Shown: one piece after another, positions 49,925-61,516 of the stretch | Layout of the letters: each line of letters begins with the position of its first letter | Position numbering within the stretch: the stretch's first letter is position 1 | Assembly: GCA_039583875.1 (NCBI GenBank) | Contig: CM077155.1 | Coordinates: 6,622,043-6,686,042 of the forward strand | Direction of reading: 5' to 3' | Length of the DNA stretch: 64,000 nucleotides | From: Platanthera guangdongensis | Lineage: Eukaryota; Streptophyta; Magnoliopsida; Asparagales; Orchidaceae | The notes under the pieces: model-generated | Seen by the model: only the letters and a program-made list of their open reading frames with translations | Database searches by the model: none | Told to the model about the DNA's origin: nothing | Translations under genes and position numbers: made by a program

Positions 49925-52105
49925 ATCCTTGATGGAACAAACTATATGACCTAGTCCTAAGCTGTCAGAAGCCACTCTGTCGTCGCATATGGGGGCACAT
50001 TGATGGCAGCACTCTCATACCTACTACAACATCTGACAAAGCATCTGGTAAGACCTTTCTAACTCTCCTTGATACATGGACTTATGATGAGTATTGAGTA
50101 TTTGACATCATCCTTCAATCGGTCTCTCCCTCCATCATGCTGCAACTCGAGCCTTATGACATAGCGACAACTATGTGGAATCATCTTCGCACTTATTTTA
50201 CGTTAACTGATAGTGCACATGAATTCCAGCTTCTGCAAACCATACAATCTACTGGCCAAGGGAATCTCTCTATCTGCCAGTATCATACTACAATGTTTGA
50301 TCTTTGGAATTAGCCCAGTGTCATGGAGCCTACGCCTCTTCCTGGTGATACAAGTCCCTTTTATCAACAATATCTTGCTCTCCATAATCGTCGACGCCTG
50401 TTTCAGTTTATCATGCATCTCCGACCTAAATCTTAGACATTTGATGGCATTCTTCTTCAATGTTCTCTAACTCCCTCCCTAGACGTTGCAGTGAATGAAC
50501 TTATCACCAAGGAGAATCGTCGCCTTGCTTTAGAGTCTGGCTCCATCATGAAACCTTCTGTTATGGTTACCTCCTCTAATGACAACACTCTCTCTGGCTG
50601 CGACTGCTCGTCCACCTTCAAAGTTCTCCTCTTTGGGACATCGTCCATCTAGACCTACGTCTGCTTCCTCGTGACAAAAATGGTGTAATTGGCACAAACG
50701 TCAGGGCAATCGCAGTACCCAGGAGTGTCATGTTCTTGCCAACCGCAAGGCACAAGAAGCTGTTGGCCACTGCTTTATAGGTCTCCCCGCTCCATAAGCC
50801 GCTCTTGCAGAGCAACCTTCCGCCTTCACCACAGACCAGATGCAACAACTTATAGCCATGATGCAGGTCAATCACTCTTCGTCTGAAACCGGGTCTTCTT
50901 CTGTTGTTGTTGTTGTTGCAGGTATCTCTTCTGGCTCTTAGATATTGAACTCGGGTGCTTCTTATCATATGACCAATGATGGTCGCAACATCTCCACTTT
51001 CCTTCCTCTTCCATCCTCCTCATCCATCTGCACAGCCGACGACACCTTACTCCCAATTATGGGTTGTGGACATCTTCAAGATCACTCCTTGTTCACTATC
51101 TCTCATGTTTATCATGTTCCCCGTCTGGCCATGAATCTTCTATTCGTTTCTCAGATCACTGACCAAAATTATTTTGTTTCTTTTAATGCTTCGACTTGTC
51201 TGATACAGGATTCCCGGATGGGGAGGGTTGTTGGTAAGGGCCACCGCAACAATAGTCTCTACTACATTACCAGCTTGCATCTTTCACTTCCTTCGTCATC
51301 TATTGCAGCAATTACTTCTGTCTCATTAACTATCTCCATGTGTGATCTTTGGCATCGTCGTCTTGCTCACATCTCGCTACCACGGCTTCAACTACTCGCC
51401 TCCTCTAGTGCCCTTGGTAACATCCCTACCAAAATGCTTGCTCCATATACGTATTGTATTCACGATCGTCAAATCGCTTCTTCTTTTCCTTCTAGTACCT
51501 CTGTTACTGTTTCTCCTTTTGATTTATTTCACATTGATGATGTATGTGGTCCTTCCCCACACTTTTCAAAAGGAGGAAATAAATATTATGTTATTTTTTT
51601 GATGATTTCTCTCACTTTACTTCGTTATACTTGTTCAACACTAAATTTGATGTGTTCTATAAGTATATTGAATTTGCAACCATGGTAGCCACTCAATTTT
51701 CCTGCAAAATCAAAACATTACGCTCTGACCCCGGGGGGAATACCTCTCTCACGATTTTCAACAATTCCTTCGATCTCAAGGAACCCTTGCACAGTACTCA
51801 TTCCCTCACACCTCAACAAAATGGAGTTGCAGAATGACGACATAGACACATATTGGAACAGGCTCGATCTCTTCTTCTCACCTTATTAGTCCCTATTCAA
51901 TTCTGGGCTGAGGCCGTGCTCACCAGCGTATTTCTGATAAATAAAATACTCACACCAAATCTCCAAAACATATCCCTATACGGACGCCTTTATAAGAAGG
52001 CCCCATCTTACTCATTCTTAAAAGTATTTGGGTGTACTTGCTTCATTAAACTTCCCACAATTGAGCGTGACAAGCTGTCACCTCGTTCTGTAGCATGTGT
52101 TTTTT
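49925..52105 (+). pseudogene. Copia gag-protease-integrase remains
   Basis: Gag text appears in fragments (LDGTNYMT, SAHEFQLLQTIQSTGQGNLS) across 49925-50500. Protease plus pre-integrase form the longest open piece (50945-51688: SGASYHMTNDG, VYHVPRLAMNLLFVSQ, WHRRLAHISLPRL). The active-site Asp before SGAS is Asn (LNSGAS). Integrase continues with [19 protein letters not shown] followed by a stop, and FWAEAVLTSVFLINK, breaking off after SPRSVACVF at 52105 where the nested insertion begins. Confidence 0.82.
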
Positions 52106-52349
52106 ATGCGGCACAGGCTTCACACCTGCCGCCACCCTGGAGCCCCACCAGGGGGCCCACCTGGAGTCAGCACCAGACGGCTTTCATCAGGGCCGCGACC
52201 CGTACACTCCAACCAGCTCTCCGTCATGGAGTCATCACCATGCGACAGGTTGTTGAGGTCGAGGCTCGATCTCAGACCTCCTAGATAAGAGGTCTTCACC
52301 AGCGTTATCATCACCAACTGATCTGCGGTGTTTAGTAGGAGAGCATGTT

Positions 52350-52850
52350 GTAGCTGGGACTTAGATCTTTTGATTGCAAAGTTCTCCTACAATAGCTTAG
52401 TCAATAGGTCCACCGGGTTGAGTCTATTTCATGTAGTATCAGGATAGGACCCTAGGAAGCCCGTCGACCACGTCCCGAGTCTTTTAGAGTCGCGCCCTAG
52501 TGAGTCTGCTGAGTCATTTGCACAGCATTTGCACGCGTTGCATGAGTCGATTCGTCGACTAATAATAATGAGCAGTGAAAGTTATAAAACTCATGCGGAT
52601 AAACGAAAACGAGAACAAGTATTTAAGGAAGGTGAGAAAGTAATGGTGCGAGTCCGCCCAGAGAGGCTCCCCTAGGGGCCTGCCAAAAAGTTAAGCGTCA
52701 GGCGAATAGGTTCGTACTTTATTATTAGTCGTATTGGGACAAATGCCTACGGCTCGATATCGCGGCTAGTATGGGAATTCATTTTGGTGTTTAATGTTGA
52801 GGATCTAACGTCGTACTATGAGCCTTATGAGTATGTGGACCCGAGCAATG
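52350..52850 (+). pseudogene. Gypsy integrase C-terminal remains
   Basis: The text LLIAKFSYNSLVNRSTGLS, RPSESAESFAQHLHALHESI, KVMVRVRPERLP and VFNVEDLTSYYEPYE matches the end of Ty3/gypsy integrases. A TAG follows the RPERLP block (near 52673) and another stop lies near 52440. The 5' part of the element is absent. Confidence 0.75.
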
Positions 52851-54202
52851 GAGATGCCCAGCCGTCACCGCCCCCGCTTTTGTTGTCGTACCACTCCCGC
52901 ACTCCACCTACGTCTGATGGCCACCACAATCCACCTCGTACTACCACCCACCCACCTGAGGATTCGTCTTCTCTGGTTTCACCACCAGGATCCACCTTTC
53001 AAGAGATGAGAGATGAGTGCATTACAGAGGTCAGATCCCATCAGTTTGTTTCCACCACGAACGGGTCGCGATATCTACTTGGCACATTGGCAGGGCCGCC
53101 CCGACGCAGACGACATTTGGATATTACCGACAGAGCTTGATCGACTCGTCCCTGGACTTCGAATTCAGTACGATAATCTCCGTTCATCGAAGATGAAGGC
53201 TTTTCAGTCGGGGGGGGGAGGGGTGATGGGATCCAGCAGATCGTGCATCTGGAGGGGTTCGCCGCAAGGCGGGACCCACGTTCATTTATTCGTGCAGGAA
53301 GGCTTGATCGGATCGTCGATCCTACTCCGCGGTTGCGTCCGGCACGTCGCCGCGAGTCAAAAACTTATATTATTCTGTTTTTTAGTTTATTTTCATGTAA
53401 TTAGTGGCAACCCCATGGACCAATCATAGTTGTTCATGGTGAAACCCTAGTTTGTTCACTTCTTATAAATAAGTGTTGTAGGGGCTAAATTCAGTCATTG
53501 CAGAATTTGGAGAACTTCATTCCCGAATTCCAGCGATCCCTCCCCGATGCTAACGCCGTGGAAACCTAGGTGACGACTCCAAGGTGCTCGTTCTTCCCCC
53601 CAAGGTACCCCTACCCTTACCTTCATTTTCCACTCCTCAAACCTTTGTTACCACCCGCTGCAGCCCGCAATTCCAGCCCTGAAACCGCCGGCTTGCTGCC
53701 TCCGTACATATCTTGAATTGTAATGAAAAAAAAAATAATAAGCTACAACATAGGTCATACATATGATAAGTTCTAAATAATGTGTTATGCATTGTTTGAC
53801 CATTTTTAGAGATAGTATGCAAGACAATTATAATGTGTTATGCAATGCAATTGACCTATTTACGACTGAAATCAAACCAATACTAGATGAATTGATTGAC
53901 CATGTGGAGACATTTTGTACGGGTATAACATGATAAAGTTGCATTTAATGGATTGAAACTTAGGTATCATGTCTTGGCATGATGGAATACTCATCTAAAG
54001 TTTTATATCATCAAAATATAACTTGGGGCACTTTAAACAAACATACGCTATAAGTTAAGCTCTATGGAATCTTGACATAACCTATGCCAATGCCAAGAAT
54101 AACAACTACACATATACCATGAAGTTACAACAATAGACGGTTTCTTGGCACATTAAAAAGTTAAGCCGTGAAGTGAATAAGCAGCGAGACTTTTACGTCA
54201 CG

Positions 54203-54238
54203 GGAATCACGTATCCCACAAGCGGGATACGTGATTCC
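54203..54238. repeat. Perfect 15-bp hairpin
   Basis: GGAATCACGTATCCC (54203-54217) and its exact complement GGGATACGTGATTCC (54224-54238) are separated by 6 bases. It sits in otherwise featureless sequence of the nested insert. It could mark the end of a small transposon. Confidence 0.8.
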
Positions 54239-55079
54239 GAATTAAAGTATTATTTTATTTAAAAATGTGTTTCCTAGAGTTAAGGAAAACGCGTTTCCGC
54301 GCGTTACCGGGGTGTTTCCTGTATCTGATACGCGTTCAAGTCGATACACAAAGCATTTTTAAGTATCCATGCTTCGTAGCCTCCCCCTCCTCCCTAATCG
54401 CCAACTCCCCTTCGTGGATCCACCGTCCTAACAACCTAAAATTCTAGATCAGTCCATATTTAGAGTTATAGCCTCCCGATCCGTTATTTTCGTCAGTCAT
54501 ACTTGTCATTTTTAGCCCGGATCCGTCCCTACACATCGGATCTACCCTTCCTCTGCCCGAATCTACTTGTACGTGGCCGGATCTACCATTTTCTTGTTCG
54601 ATCTCACCCTTTACCGCCAAGGACAGCCACCGCCATCATTATTGTGTCACTGGTTCCACCTCTGACCGCCGATCTACACATCCAGACCCAAATTTTTCAG
54701 TGTATTGATTCAGCCCGCTACTTTGTGAGTTTTGTGGTATTGGGTTTATTTGATTTGACATTTTCATTGGTGAATAAATGTATGTGATGTGATTCTTGCT
54801 AGTAGAAAATGTTTCGGTAAGCTAATAATTTGCAGCTGGAGTTATTCGCCGCGTACTTTGCTTTGAGCCTCCGAGCAGAGGAAGCCATTATCAAATTGTC
54901 AAATTAATTAGTTGTTTTCAATTCTAAATATTTGTGTGGTGTTACATATAAAATATCATTGCCCATAATGTCGTCATCACTGACGATCGTATTGCATTTA
55001 GAGTCCGTGTTAGTGTGACGCATTTGTATTTCCACTTAGCGCCCCAGGTTTTGTGCACCTCATAGCCTACCCTACATCA

Positions 55080-57060
55080 GTTTTCCTCGGCTATAGTGCC
55101 CAATATAAGGGCTACAGAAGCTATGACCATGTTGCCAAACGAATGTGCATCTCTCAACATGTGGTTTTTTTGAACATCTTCCCATTATGCTCTTCCCAAT
55201 CCACCTATTTCCTTACCACCATTCACTCCAGAGGATCTCATATTTCTTAATATTCTTCAACCATCCACAACTCAGTACCTGTCTCAGATTCTTCGAATAG
55301 TTCTATTGATATTACAAGTCCTTGCACCTCTGATCTGCCCAACATAGTTGATCAACAACCTGATACTAGTGAGCCATCTTCATCTCCGGTTTCTCTTTGT
55401 CGCTCTACTCGCATCCACAAACATTCTAACCGCCTCAGTCTGTTCTACTCTCTCACTCCGCTATTCAAGCTTTTATTTCCACAATCTCGAGTTATCAGGA
55501 GCCCCAGACATATCAAAAGGCAGACTTTATACCTGTCTGATAGCATGCAATAGATGAAGACCTACAGGTCCTGGAGAAAACCAAAACCTGGAATCTGGTG
55601 TTTCCACCCAAAGGGACAAAACCCATCAACTGTAAATGGTTTACAAAATTAAAAACACTCGTAGATGGCACCATTGACAAATACAGGGCCCACTAAGTTG
55701 CATGTGGCTTCCAACAACAGCAAGGTATTGACTATGAGGAGACTTTTGCTCCAGTTGCAAAAATGACCACCATCCGCAATATCCATACCATTGCCTTCAT
55801 TCACTCATGTGCTATCTCTCAGCTTGATGTCAAAAACGTGTTTCTTTATGGCGAACTCTCTGAATATGTCTAAATAACACCACCACCAGGGGTTCAAGAC
55901 TCAATACGACAGGTTTGTCACCTCTGCAAGGCACTCTAAGGACTTAAACAAGCTCGTCGTGCTTGGTTCTCAAGTTTACTATTGTCATTCTGGTAATTGG
56001 CTTTACCACCATTCTCTCGAATCCGGCTCTATTTACTCAAACTTCTAGCACTCTCTTGCTCTTATACGTTGATTAACATGATCATCACAGGTGGAAACAC
56101 AAATCACATCCAACAAATCTCAAATCTCAGTTCGAAAATGAAGGACTCGGACTGCTTCGATATTTTCTTAATCTAGAAGTATATCAATACTCAAGAGGGT
56201 ACATTTTATCTCAACAAAAAGTTCATCAACGAGATTCTTGATAAAGCTGCTTTAACTGAAACACGCATTGCTTCAACTCCTCTAGAACAAAACCTTAAAC
56301 TTCACTCTCAAGATGGGGAGGCTTTATCTGATCCCTCCAGGTACAGACAATTGGTTGGAATGCTGGTATATCTCACAATCAGTAGCTCAGACATCTCGCA
56401 TGTCGTTCACATTCTCAGCCAGTTTGTTTTACAACTGCAGATCACTCACTATGCTCTCTCCTTCGCACTTTGTGTTACATTCCGCGAACGAGTACCAGAT
56501 CTCAATTTTTCTCATCAAATTCATATGTGATCTCCGTGCATATTTTGATGTTGACTGGGCTGGTGATGTCTCTGATCGCAAATCCACACCGATACTGCGT
56601 CTTTCTTGGAGACTCTCTGATCTCTTGGAAATCTAAGAAGCAAGATATGATATCCCGATCCAGCACTGAAGCCGAATATCGAGCCATAGTGACCACCGCT
56701 GCCGAAGTAACTTAGCTTCGTCGCCTCTTACAAGATCTCCAAATTATTGTCTCAGGTGCTACACAACTTTTCTGTGACAACACCAGTGCCATACAAATTG
56801 ATCCTAATCCTGTATTTCATGAACGTACAAAGAACATTGAAGTTGACTGCCACTATGTACATCAACAGTTCCTTAAGAAGGTCGTTTCTCTCAGCCTCAC
56901 ATCATCCGCCTCTCAGGTTGCAGATTTCTTCACCAAGGCTCGTATTGTTCAGAGATATGAGTTTCTTATTCGATAGCTCTCATTGGTTGATCCACAAAGC
57001 TTTCTTGACCAATGATGTTCTTCAAACTTATAACTATGCCACCATAAATTTGAGAGGGGG
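55080..57060 (+). pseudogene. Copia integrase end, RT and RNase H remains, with polypurine tract
   Basis: Resumes with VFLGYSAQYKGY (55080). RT blocks ETFAPVAKMTTIR (55738 on), SQLDVKNVFLYGELSEYV and GLKQARRAWF carry stops. RNase [15 protein letters not shown] and [11 protein letters not shown] lie at 56550-56690, and CDNTSAIQID and HYVHQQFLKK follow. The region ends in the polypurine tract AATTTGAGAGGGGG (57047-57060) immediately before the truncated 3' LTR at 57061. Confidence 0.82.
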
Positions 57061-57165
57061 TGTTAATATCTTGTATTTAGCACATCATGTTAAAGGCCCA
57101 TTTTGCCAAACCCATTAGAATTACAATCTCAGTCAATCAATGTGAATGCATCTCCGTCGTCAACC

Positions 57166-58270
57166 AATGAAGATGGCTATTTCGGAGGGTGGCTGGAAGG
57201 CTGTAGCTGGCTGTTCGGAGGGTTAAATAGGGGAAGTACTGTACTGAATGTATCTTTATGGCTAGATGATGGTTTAGTGGATGGTGTAGGAGACCGGAGG
57301 AAGTAGGGAAAAGGTGTTTTGGATGGTGGGGAAATCGGTGAAGGTTAGGGTTGGATTAGGGGATTTCCTATCCCTGCAATGAACCTCAGGGGCTAAAGGG
57401 GCTTATTAGCTGGGATGTTTGGGGAGATGAAAATAGAAGAGGGAATTTAGGCAGTTGGAGGGTTTGGGGTTGCCTTCAAGAAGCAGGAAAAGGTGCAGTT
57501 GAGTTTAGTAAAACAGAACTGAAGAAATACCTGTCATGCGTCAGCAGTTGTTGCAGAAAATAGGTTTACGGAGGAAAATTTGTGGATGGCTTACGGGATT
57601 TCTGAACAGGGAAGGTAGGGCTTCAGGACGTGGGGCTTGCGTGAAGGTGGATGAGCAGTAGGCGAGAGGAAGGGAGGAGCTCTCTCGGCGTCGCACCGAA
57701 GAGGAGGGCCTCACGGAATCCACCGAGGGGAACCGACGGTTTCAGCTTTTCTTTGAACCAAAACATAGATCCCCTACCCAGCTGACCCCTGCAGGCTTAA
57801 ATAAAACATCACATAAAATAGAACACCCAAATTGGGCGGCTCATATCGTCCGAGCCGATAGGATGTCAAATACAACTCGAATAAACAAGGTAATATATGA
57901 AAATGACTTGGAACAACAGCCCGAACACATTCGGGGACTCGGATCATCCGAACGAGAAGCAGATCACCACGATCTCTATCAGTAAGGAAAAAAGTTGCAA
58001 AATCTTGTCACAGCAGGTCTAACAAGATCTGCTTGCCCTATAAAGCTCATCAACATTTTCACAAGTCCTGGTGCGAACATAGATATAATCATTTATGGTC
58101 ATTGCCCTCGTTAACGTGCGACTAATACTAGACATCTTTTCAATATCCTACAACATTAAATTAATGCAATCAGCAGCATACGACATCCAATATAAATCAT
58201 GTTGTTTTACTTTCAATAATTTACTTGTTGCTATCATATAAGCAAAAGAATACAGAGAAAAGTCAATACA
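57166..58270. other. No gene recognised
   Basis: A purine-rich GGNGG-type stretch up to about 57720, then AT-rich sequence. The loss of LTR homology at 57165 suggests another insertion or deletion boundary. No domain or repeat can be named. Confidence 0.5.
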
Positions 58271-58316
58271 TTTAACTAAGATGAAATAAATAATGAATAA
58301 TTAATGAATTGTTTAC

Positions 58317-58673
58317 CTGTAAGTACATTATGTTGGTATTATCAGTAACAATCTGGACAACATTTGTCTCTCCAACCAGCTCAACAACCTTATTAAGCAA
58401 CTCGAACGTCCTCTCTTCAGTCTTCCAGTAATGGGATGCATCAATAAATTCGAGGAAAAATGTTCCTTTTAGTAAATTCACCAATATTTTTATTAAAGTT
58501 CTTTGTTTTCTATTTGTCCATCCGTCAAGTATGATAAAACAATCATACATCTTCCACTCATCCTCATTAGCTTCATCACGTTTTGACTTCACTTCATTAT
58601 TCAGCAAAGACACACAAAGCTCATGGTAACTAGGTGGCTTCAGTCCATCCCCAAACTGTCCAATGGACTGCAC
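58317..58673 (-). pseudogene. hAT-type transposase exon (DUF659-like)
   Basis: On the minus strand SIGQFGDGLKPPSYHEL, DCFIILDGWTNRKQRTLI, GTFFLEFIDASHYWK and NVVQIVTDN match the DUF659 block found in plant hAT-family transposases (catalytic-domain start). The exon appears bounded by an acceptor (GTGCAG, about 58674) and a donor (CTTACAG|GTAAAC, 58317/58316). Neither the BED zinc finger nor the hATC dimerisation domain is seen nearby, so I treat it as a fragment of an element or of a domesticated gene. Confidence 0.6.
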
Positions 58674-58689
58674 CATCACCAAACATTAG

Positions 58690-60300
58690 GATGAGTCACA
58701 ACATTAATGGAATGGATGTGCCACACATCTATTGAGCTATATATTTGCAAGCTCGCTCTCTCAATTCCTTCTTACACGTTTCATTAATAGAGGTTTGTTT
58801 CAATGTTTTTTGTCCTTTTTACACCACATTTTCAATGTTTGGTGCAAAGAAAACATGTATCGGTCCTTTCGTCCTAGGATTCTTTGACACAATTCTCTTC
58901 TATGAATCTTCTCCCCATTGTCATCCATTTTCTCATCACTTCCAAAAACATCTACATCTGCAAAGTAGGGAATATATGCTTTTTGTGTTGATAGTAGTAG
59001 TTTTTTTCTATGAACTTATGCATTTTCAAGCATACATGTTGGGGGCATTCGAGACACGTTCTAGTATTCGTAAAGCCCCCCCCCCCCCCCCCCCAAATTA
59101 TGTGTTGGTCGACATGTCTCCTGCTCCTAGCTATTTCACCACAGCCCGTAAATTCCAGCGGCTATCGACCCTCCATCAGCTTCCAGTCGATTCTAGCGAG
59201 TCTTTCGACTTCTCACGCCTCTATCATGCCCTCCTCTTCTACTCCAACCATGTACGACCGCACCTCCAGCGGTCCACCGACACTACCATCTAACCCCACT
59301 CCAACGACCTTCTCCAACCGCCATCCAGCGCCAATCCAGCCACTTTGGGCCACATTCATGTCCAACCGCCCATCCTGAGGCTCTTACAACTTCCTAACGC
59401 TTCTCGTCGCTACTCCAACTATCGTTCCATGCCCATGACTCGTTTGATTGCCTTACACGCCAACGAGAATGCCTCTATCACAGCCTCTGCTGACTCCATC
59501 GAATGGATCAACTTAAAGAATCAAATACTAGCTTAAGGATCTCACTCTCCTCGTTAGAGAGTTCATGGCCACAGAGGTAAACCGCTCATTGGCCCCTCCA
59601 CCACTACCGCAACCCCTTCGGACCGTCCCGAACTACATGGGGTTTCTCCACATTATTGCGGACATCCACCGAATGATCTCGGTTGGATCGTGATCCCTGT
59701 GTTCCACGACATCGAGCCTCTCGGTTGGATCACACACGCTAACAATTCTTCGACCCTTATTCCGCCCCCACCAATCATAAGGTTCCCTTGCCATTATCAA
59801 TATGGGTTCGACACTCCATTGGGTGCATTGGATGCACCATCGGGTTCCTGACTTCTTTGGGCCCACGTTGAAGGAGGAACACCTCCGCCACTATGACACC
59901 CGCCAGGCGGGCAATGCTTATGAATACCTCAACTCCGTGTGTCAGTCCGACGTCGTCGACACTAACATTGAGGGTTCATCAAGGTCACACAAGTGCCTGG
60001 TCTATTCCCTGACCACTACCTAGGATACTTCCTTGGGTGTCTACAACCCCACCTGTGAGGACCCCAACCACAGGCTGGCGCACCGGCGCTGATTTCGTCC
60101 AAGGCTCCTATCAAGGATCGTAGTCCATGCCACTCAAACACCTCTCTGCGCCTTTTTGGCCACTGCTGGTTGTTGGAGGTTGCAGACTCCCTTTGATGAG
60201 GCAAACTTCATAGTTAAGCGGGCAGTACGGGTGTACAACCCCGTATTCGCCCCTGTATAGTTTTAAGCTTTTGGGAGATTTTGCACTCTCGGTGGCCAAT
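58690..60300 (+). other. Low-information region with faint gag-like text
   Basis: It contains a poly-C run (about 59078-59094) and short open frames. A weakly gag-like segment (PVFHDIEPLGWITHANNSS, about 59690-59750) recalls the start of Ty3 gag cores but is followed by stops. From about 60207 a short CTTCATAGTTAAGC resembles 5S but is too short to call. Nothing else is supported. Confidence 0.3.
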
Positions 60301-60418
60301 TTTGGCTCTGGTTGGAAACATACTAGTAGGGGGAGGAAAATCTACCTCCCGTAGTGGCCCTCTTTAGGGGGGCGGGTGCGACAGGTTGGCTGACACCCAC
60401 CCCGTCCCGATAGGTGCT

Positions 60419-61070
60419 TGGCGGCCTGGCGGGGCGAGACCGGCCGGGGCGGGGTCTCGCCCCTACCCCTTCCAGCTTGGCGGCCTGGCGGGGCGAGACC
60501 GGCCGGGCCGGTGTCTCGCCCCTTCCCCTTCCAGCTTGGCGGCTTGGCGGGGCGAGACCGGCCAGGGGCCGGGGTCTCGCCCCTTCCCCTTCCAGCTTGG
60601 CGTCCTGGCGGGGCGAGACCGGCCAGGGGCCGGGGTCTCGCCCCTGCCCCTTCGAGCTTGGCGGCCTGGCGGGGCGAGACCGGCCGGGGGGCCGGGGTCT
60701 CGCCCCTGCCCCTTCGAGCTTGGCGGCCTGGCGGGGCGAGACCGGCCGGGGGGCCGGGGTCTCTCCCCTGCCCCTTCCAGCTTGGCGGCCTGGCGGGGCG
60801 AGACCGGTCGGGGGGCCGGGGTCTCGCCCCTGCCCTTCCAGCTTGGCGGCCTGGCGGGGCGAGACCGGCCGGGGGCCGAGGTCTTGCCCCTGCCCCTTCC
60901 AGCTTGGCGGCCTGGCGGGGCGAGACCGGCCGGGGGCCGGGGTCTCGCCCCTGCCCCTTCCAGCTGGCGGCCTGGCGGGGCGAGACCGGTCGGGGGCCGG
61001 GGTCTCGCCCTGCCCCTTCCAGCTTGGCGACCTGGCGGGGCGAGACGGCCAGAGGCCACGGTCTCGCCCT
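60419..61070. repeat. ~60-bp tandem repeat, 11 units, each a GC hairpin
   Basis: Each unit contains GGCGGCCTGGCGGGGCGAGAC and, after a GC-rich loop, GGGGTCTCGCCCCTGCCCC. Within a unit GGGCGAGACC pairs perfectly with GGTCTCGCCC. Units differ by single bases and small indels. Frames of up to 287 codons on both strands result from the repeat and are not genes. The array lies directly upstream of the LTR TATA box. Confidence 0.93.
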
Positions 61071-61210
61071 TGCCCCCCCCCCCCTGCGGTTTTACCTTCT
61101 TGCCCTCGGGGGAATTCCCCCTTTACCCCCGGTGTGGTCGTTTCTATTGGCCCAAGGTATATTGGGCGTAAGGGTATTTTGGTCATTTTTGGCCCATGGG
61201 ATTTGGAAAC

Positions 61211-61218
61211 TATAAATA
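61211..61218 (+). promoter_or_regulatory. TATA box of the Tat-like LTR
   Basis: CTATAAATAGACCCC, about 140 bp downstream of the hairpin array and about 290 bp before the LTR end. Confidence 0.6.
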
Positions 61219-61516
61219 GACCCCTTGGGTGCCTTTGAGGAGGAGTCTTTTAGCTTCCTCCTCCCTTAGCTTCTTCTTGGTAGAGTAGAGAGAGCTCCTC
61301 CAAGGCACGTTAGCTCGGGCATTGACTAGGGAGGGAAGTGCTCAGGTAGCCTTCCGGGTGTGAGGTGGGACCTCCGTGCTAGAGCCGAGGGTCTGTTCCT
61401 AGCTTCTTGATCCTTCGGTCCGTGACGTTCTCTTGAGTGTAGTAGGTGTGAGGTCACCCCTTTCTAGGGACCTCGAACTCCACATAGGTCATTTTTGGCT
61501 TCAACACTTTGGTGCG

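Larger units (their letters stand above)
52106..55079 (+). mobile_element. Insertion of Ty3/gypsy debris inside the copia integrase gene
   Basis: The copia frame stops at CVF (52105) and resumes at VFLGYSAQYKGYRSYD (55080). Candidate target repeats are GTTTT at 52099 and 55080. The insert contains a gypsy integrase end (52350-52850), a polypurine tract CGGGGGGGGAGGGG at about 53210-53223, and a 3' LTR-like sequence from 53224 (TGATGGGATCCAGC) with TATAAATA at 53464. The 53700-55079 part is AT-rich with an isolated hairpin and is otherwise unrecognised. It may be more than one insertion. Confidence 0.6.
49266..57165 (+). mobile_element. Degenerate Ty1/copia element, interrupted by gypsy debris
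   Basis: Begins 263 bp past the subtilase stop. The 5' LTR is 49266-49525 (260 bp). The 3' LTR is recognisable only from 57061 to about 57165 (TGTTAATATCTTGTATTTAGC). Between them lie a PBS, gag, protease, integrase, RT and RNase H pieces in + order, with many stops. The integrase-RT region is split at 52105/55080 by a nested insertion. It is clearly dead and old compared with the other two copia elements. Confidence 0.88.
60300..61506 (+). mobile_element. 5' LTR of a Tat/Retand-like Ty3 element (start uncertain)
   Basis: Ends TTTTTGGCTTCAACA at 61506, followed by CTTTGGTGCGATGAG. That is the place and style of the PBS in Tat-type elements (usually TTTGGCGCC), but diverged. TATAAATA at 61211-61218 is followed by a pyrimidine-rich leader. 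U3 contains the tandem hairpin array. The start lies upstream of the array, and I could not fix it. Confidence 0.55.

Noticed and set aside
60200..60225. CTTCATAGTTAAGCGGG resembling the 5S A-box
   Set aside because: Only about 15 bases match and no intermediate element or C-box follows.
60323..61238. Open frames up to 287 codons on both strands in GC-rich DNA
   Set aside because: They follow the 60-bp hairpin repeats, are open in at least four frames, and lie in an LTR U3.
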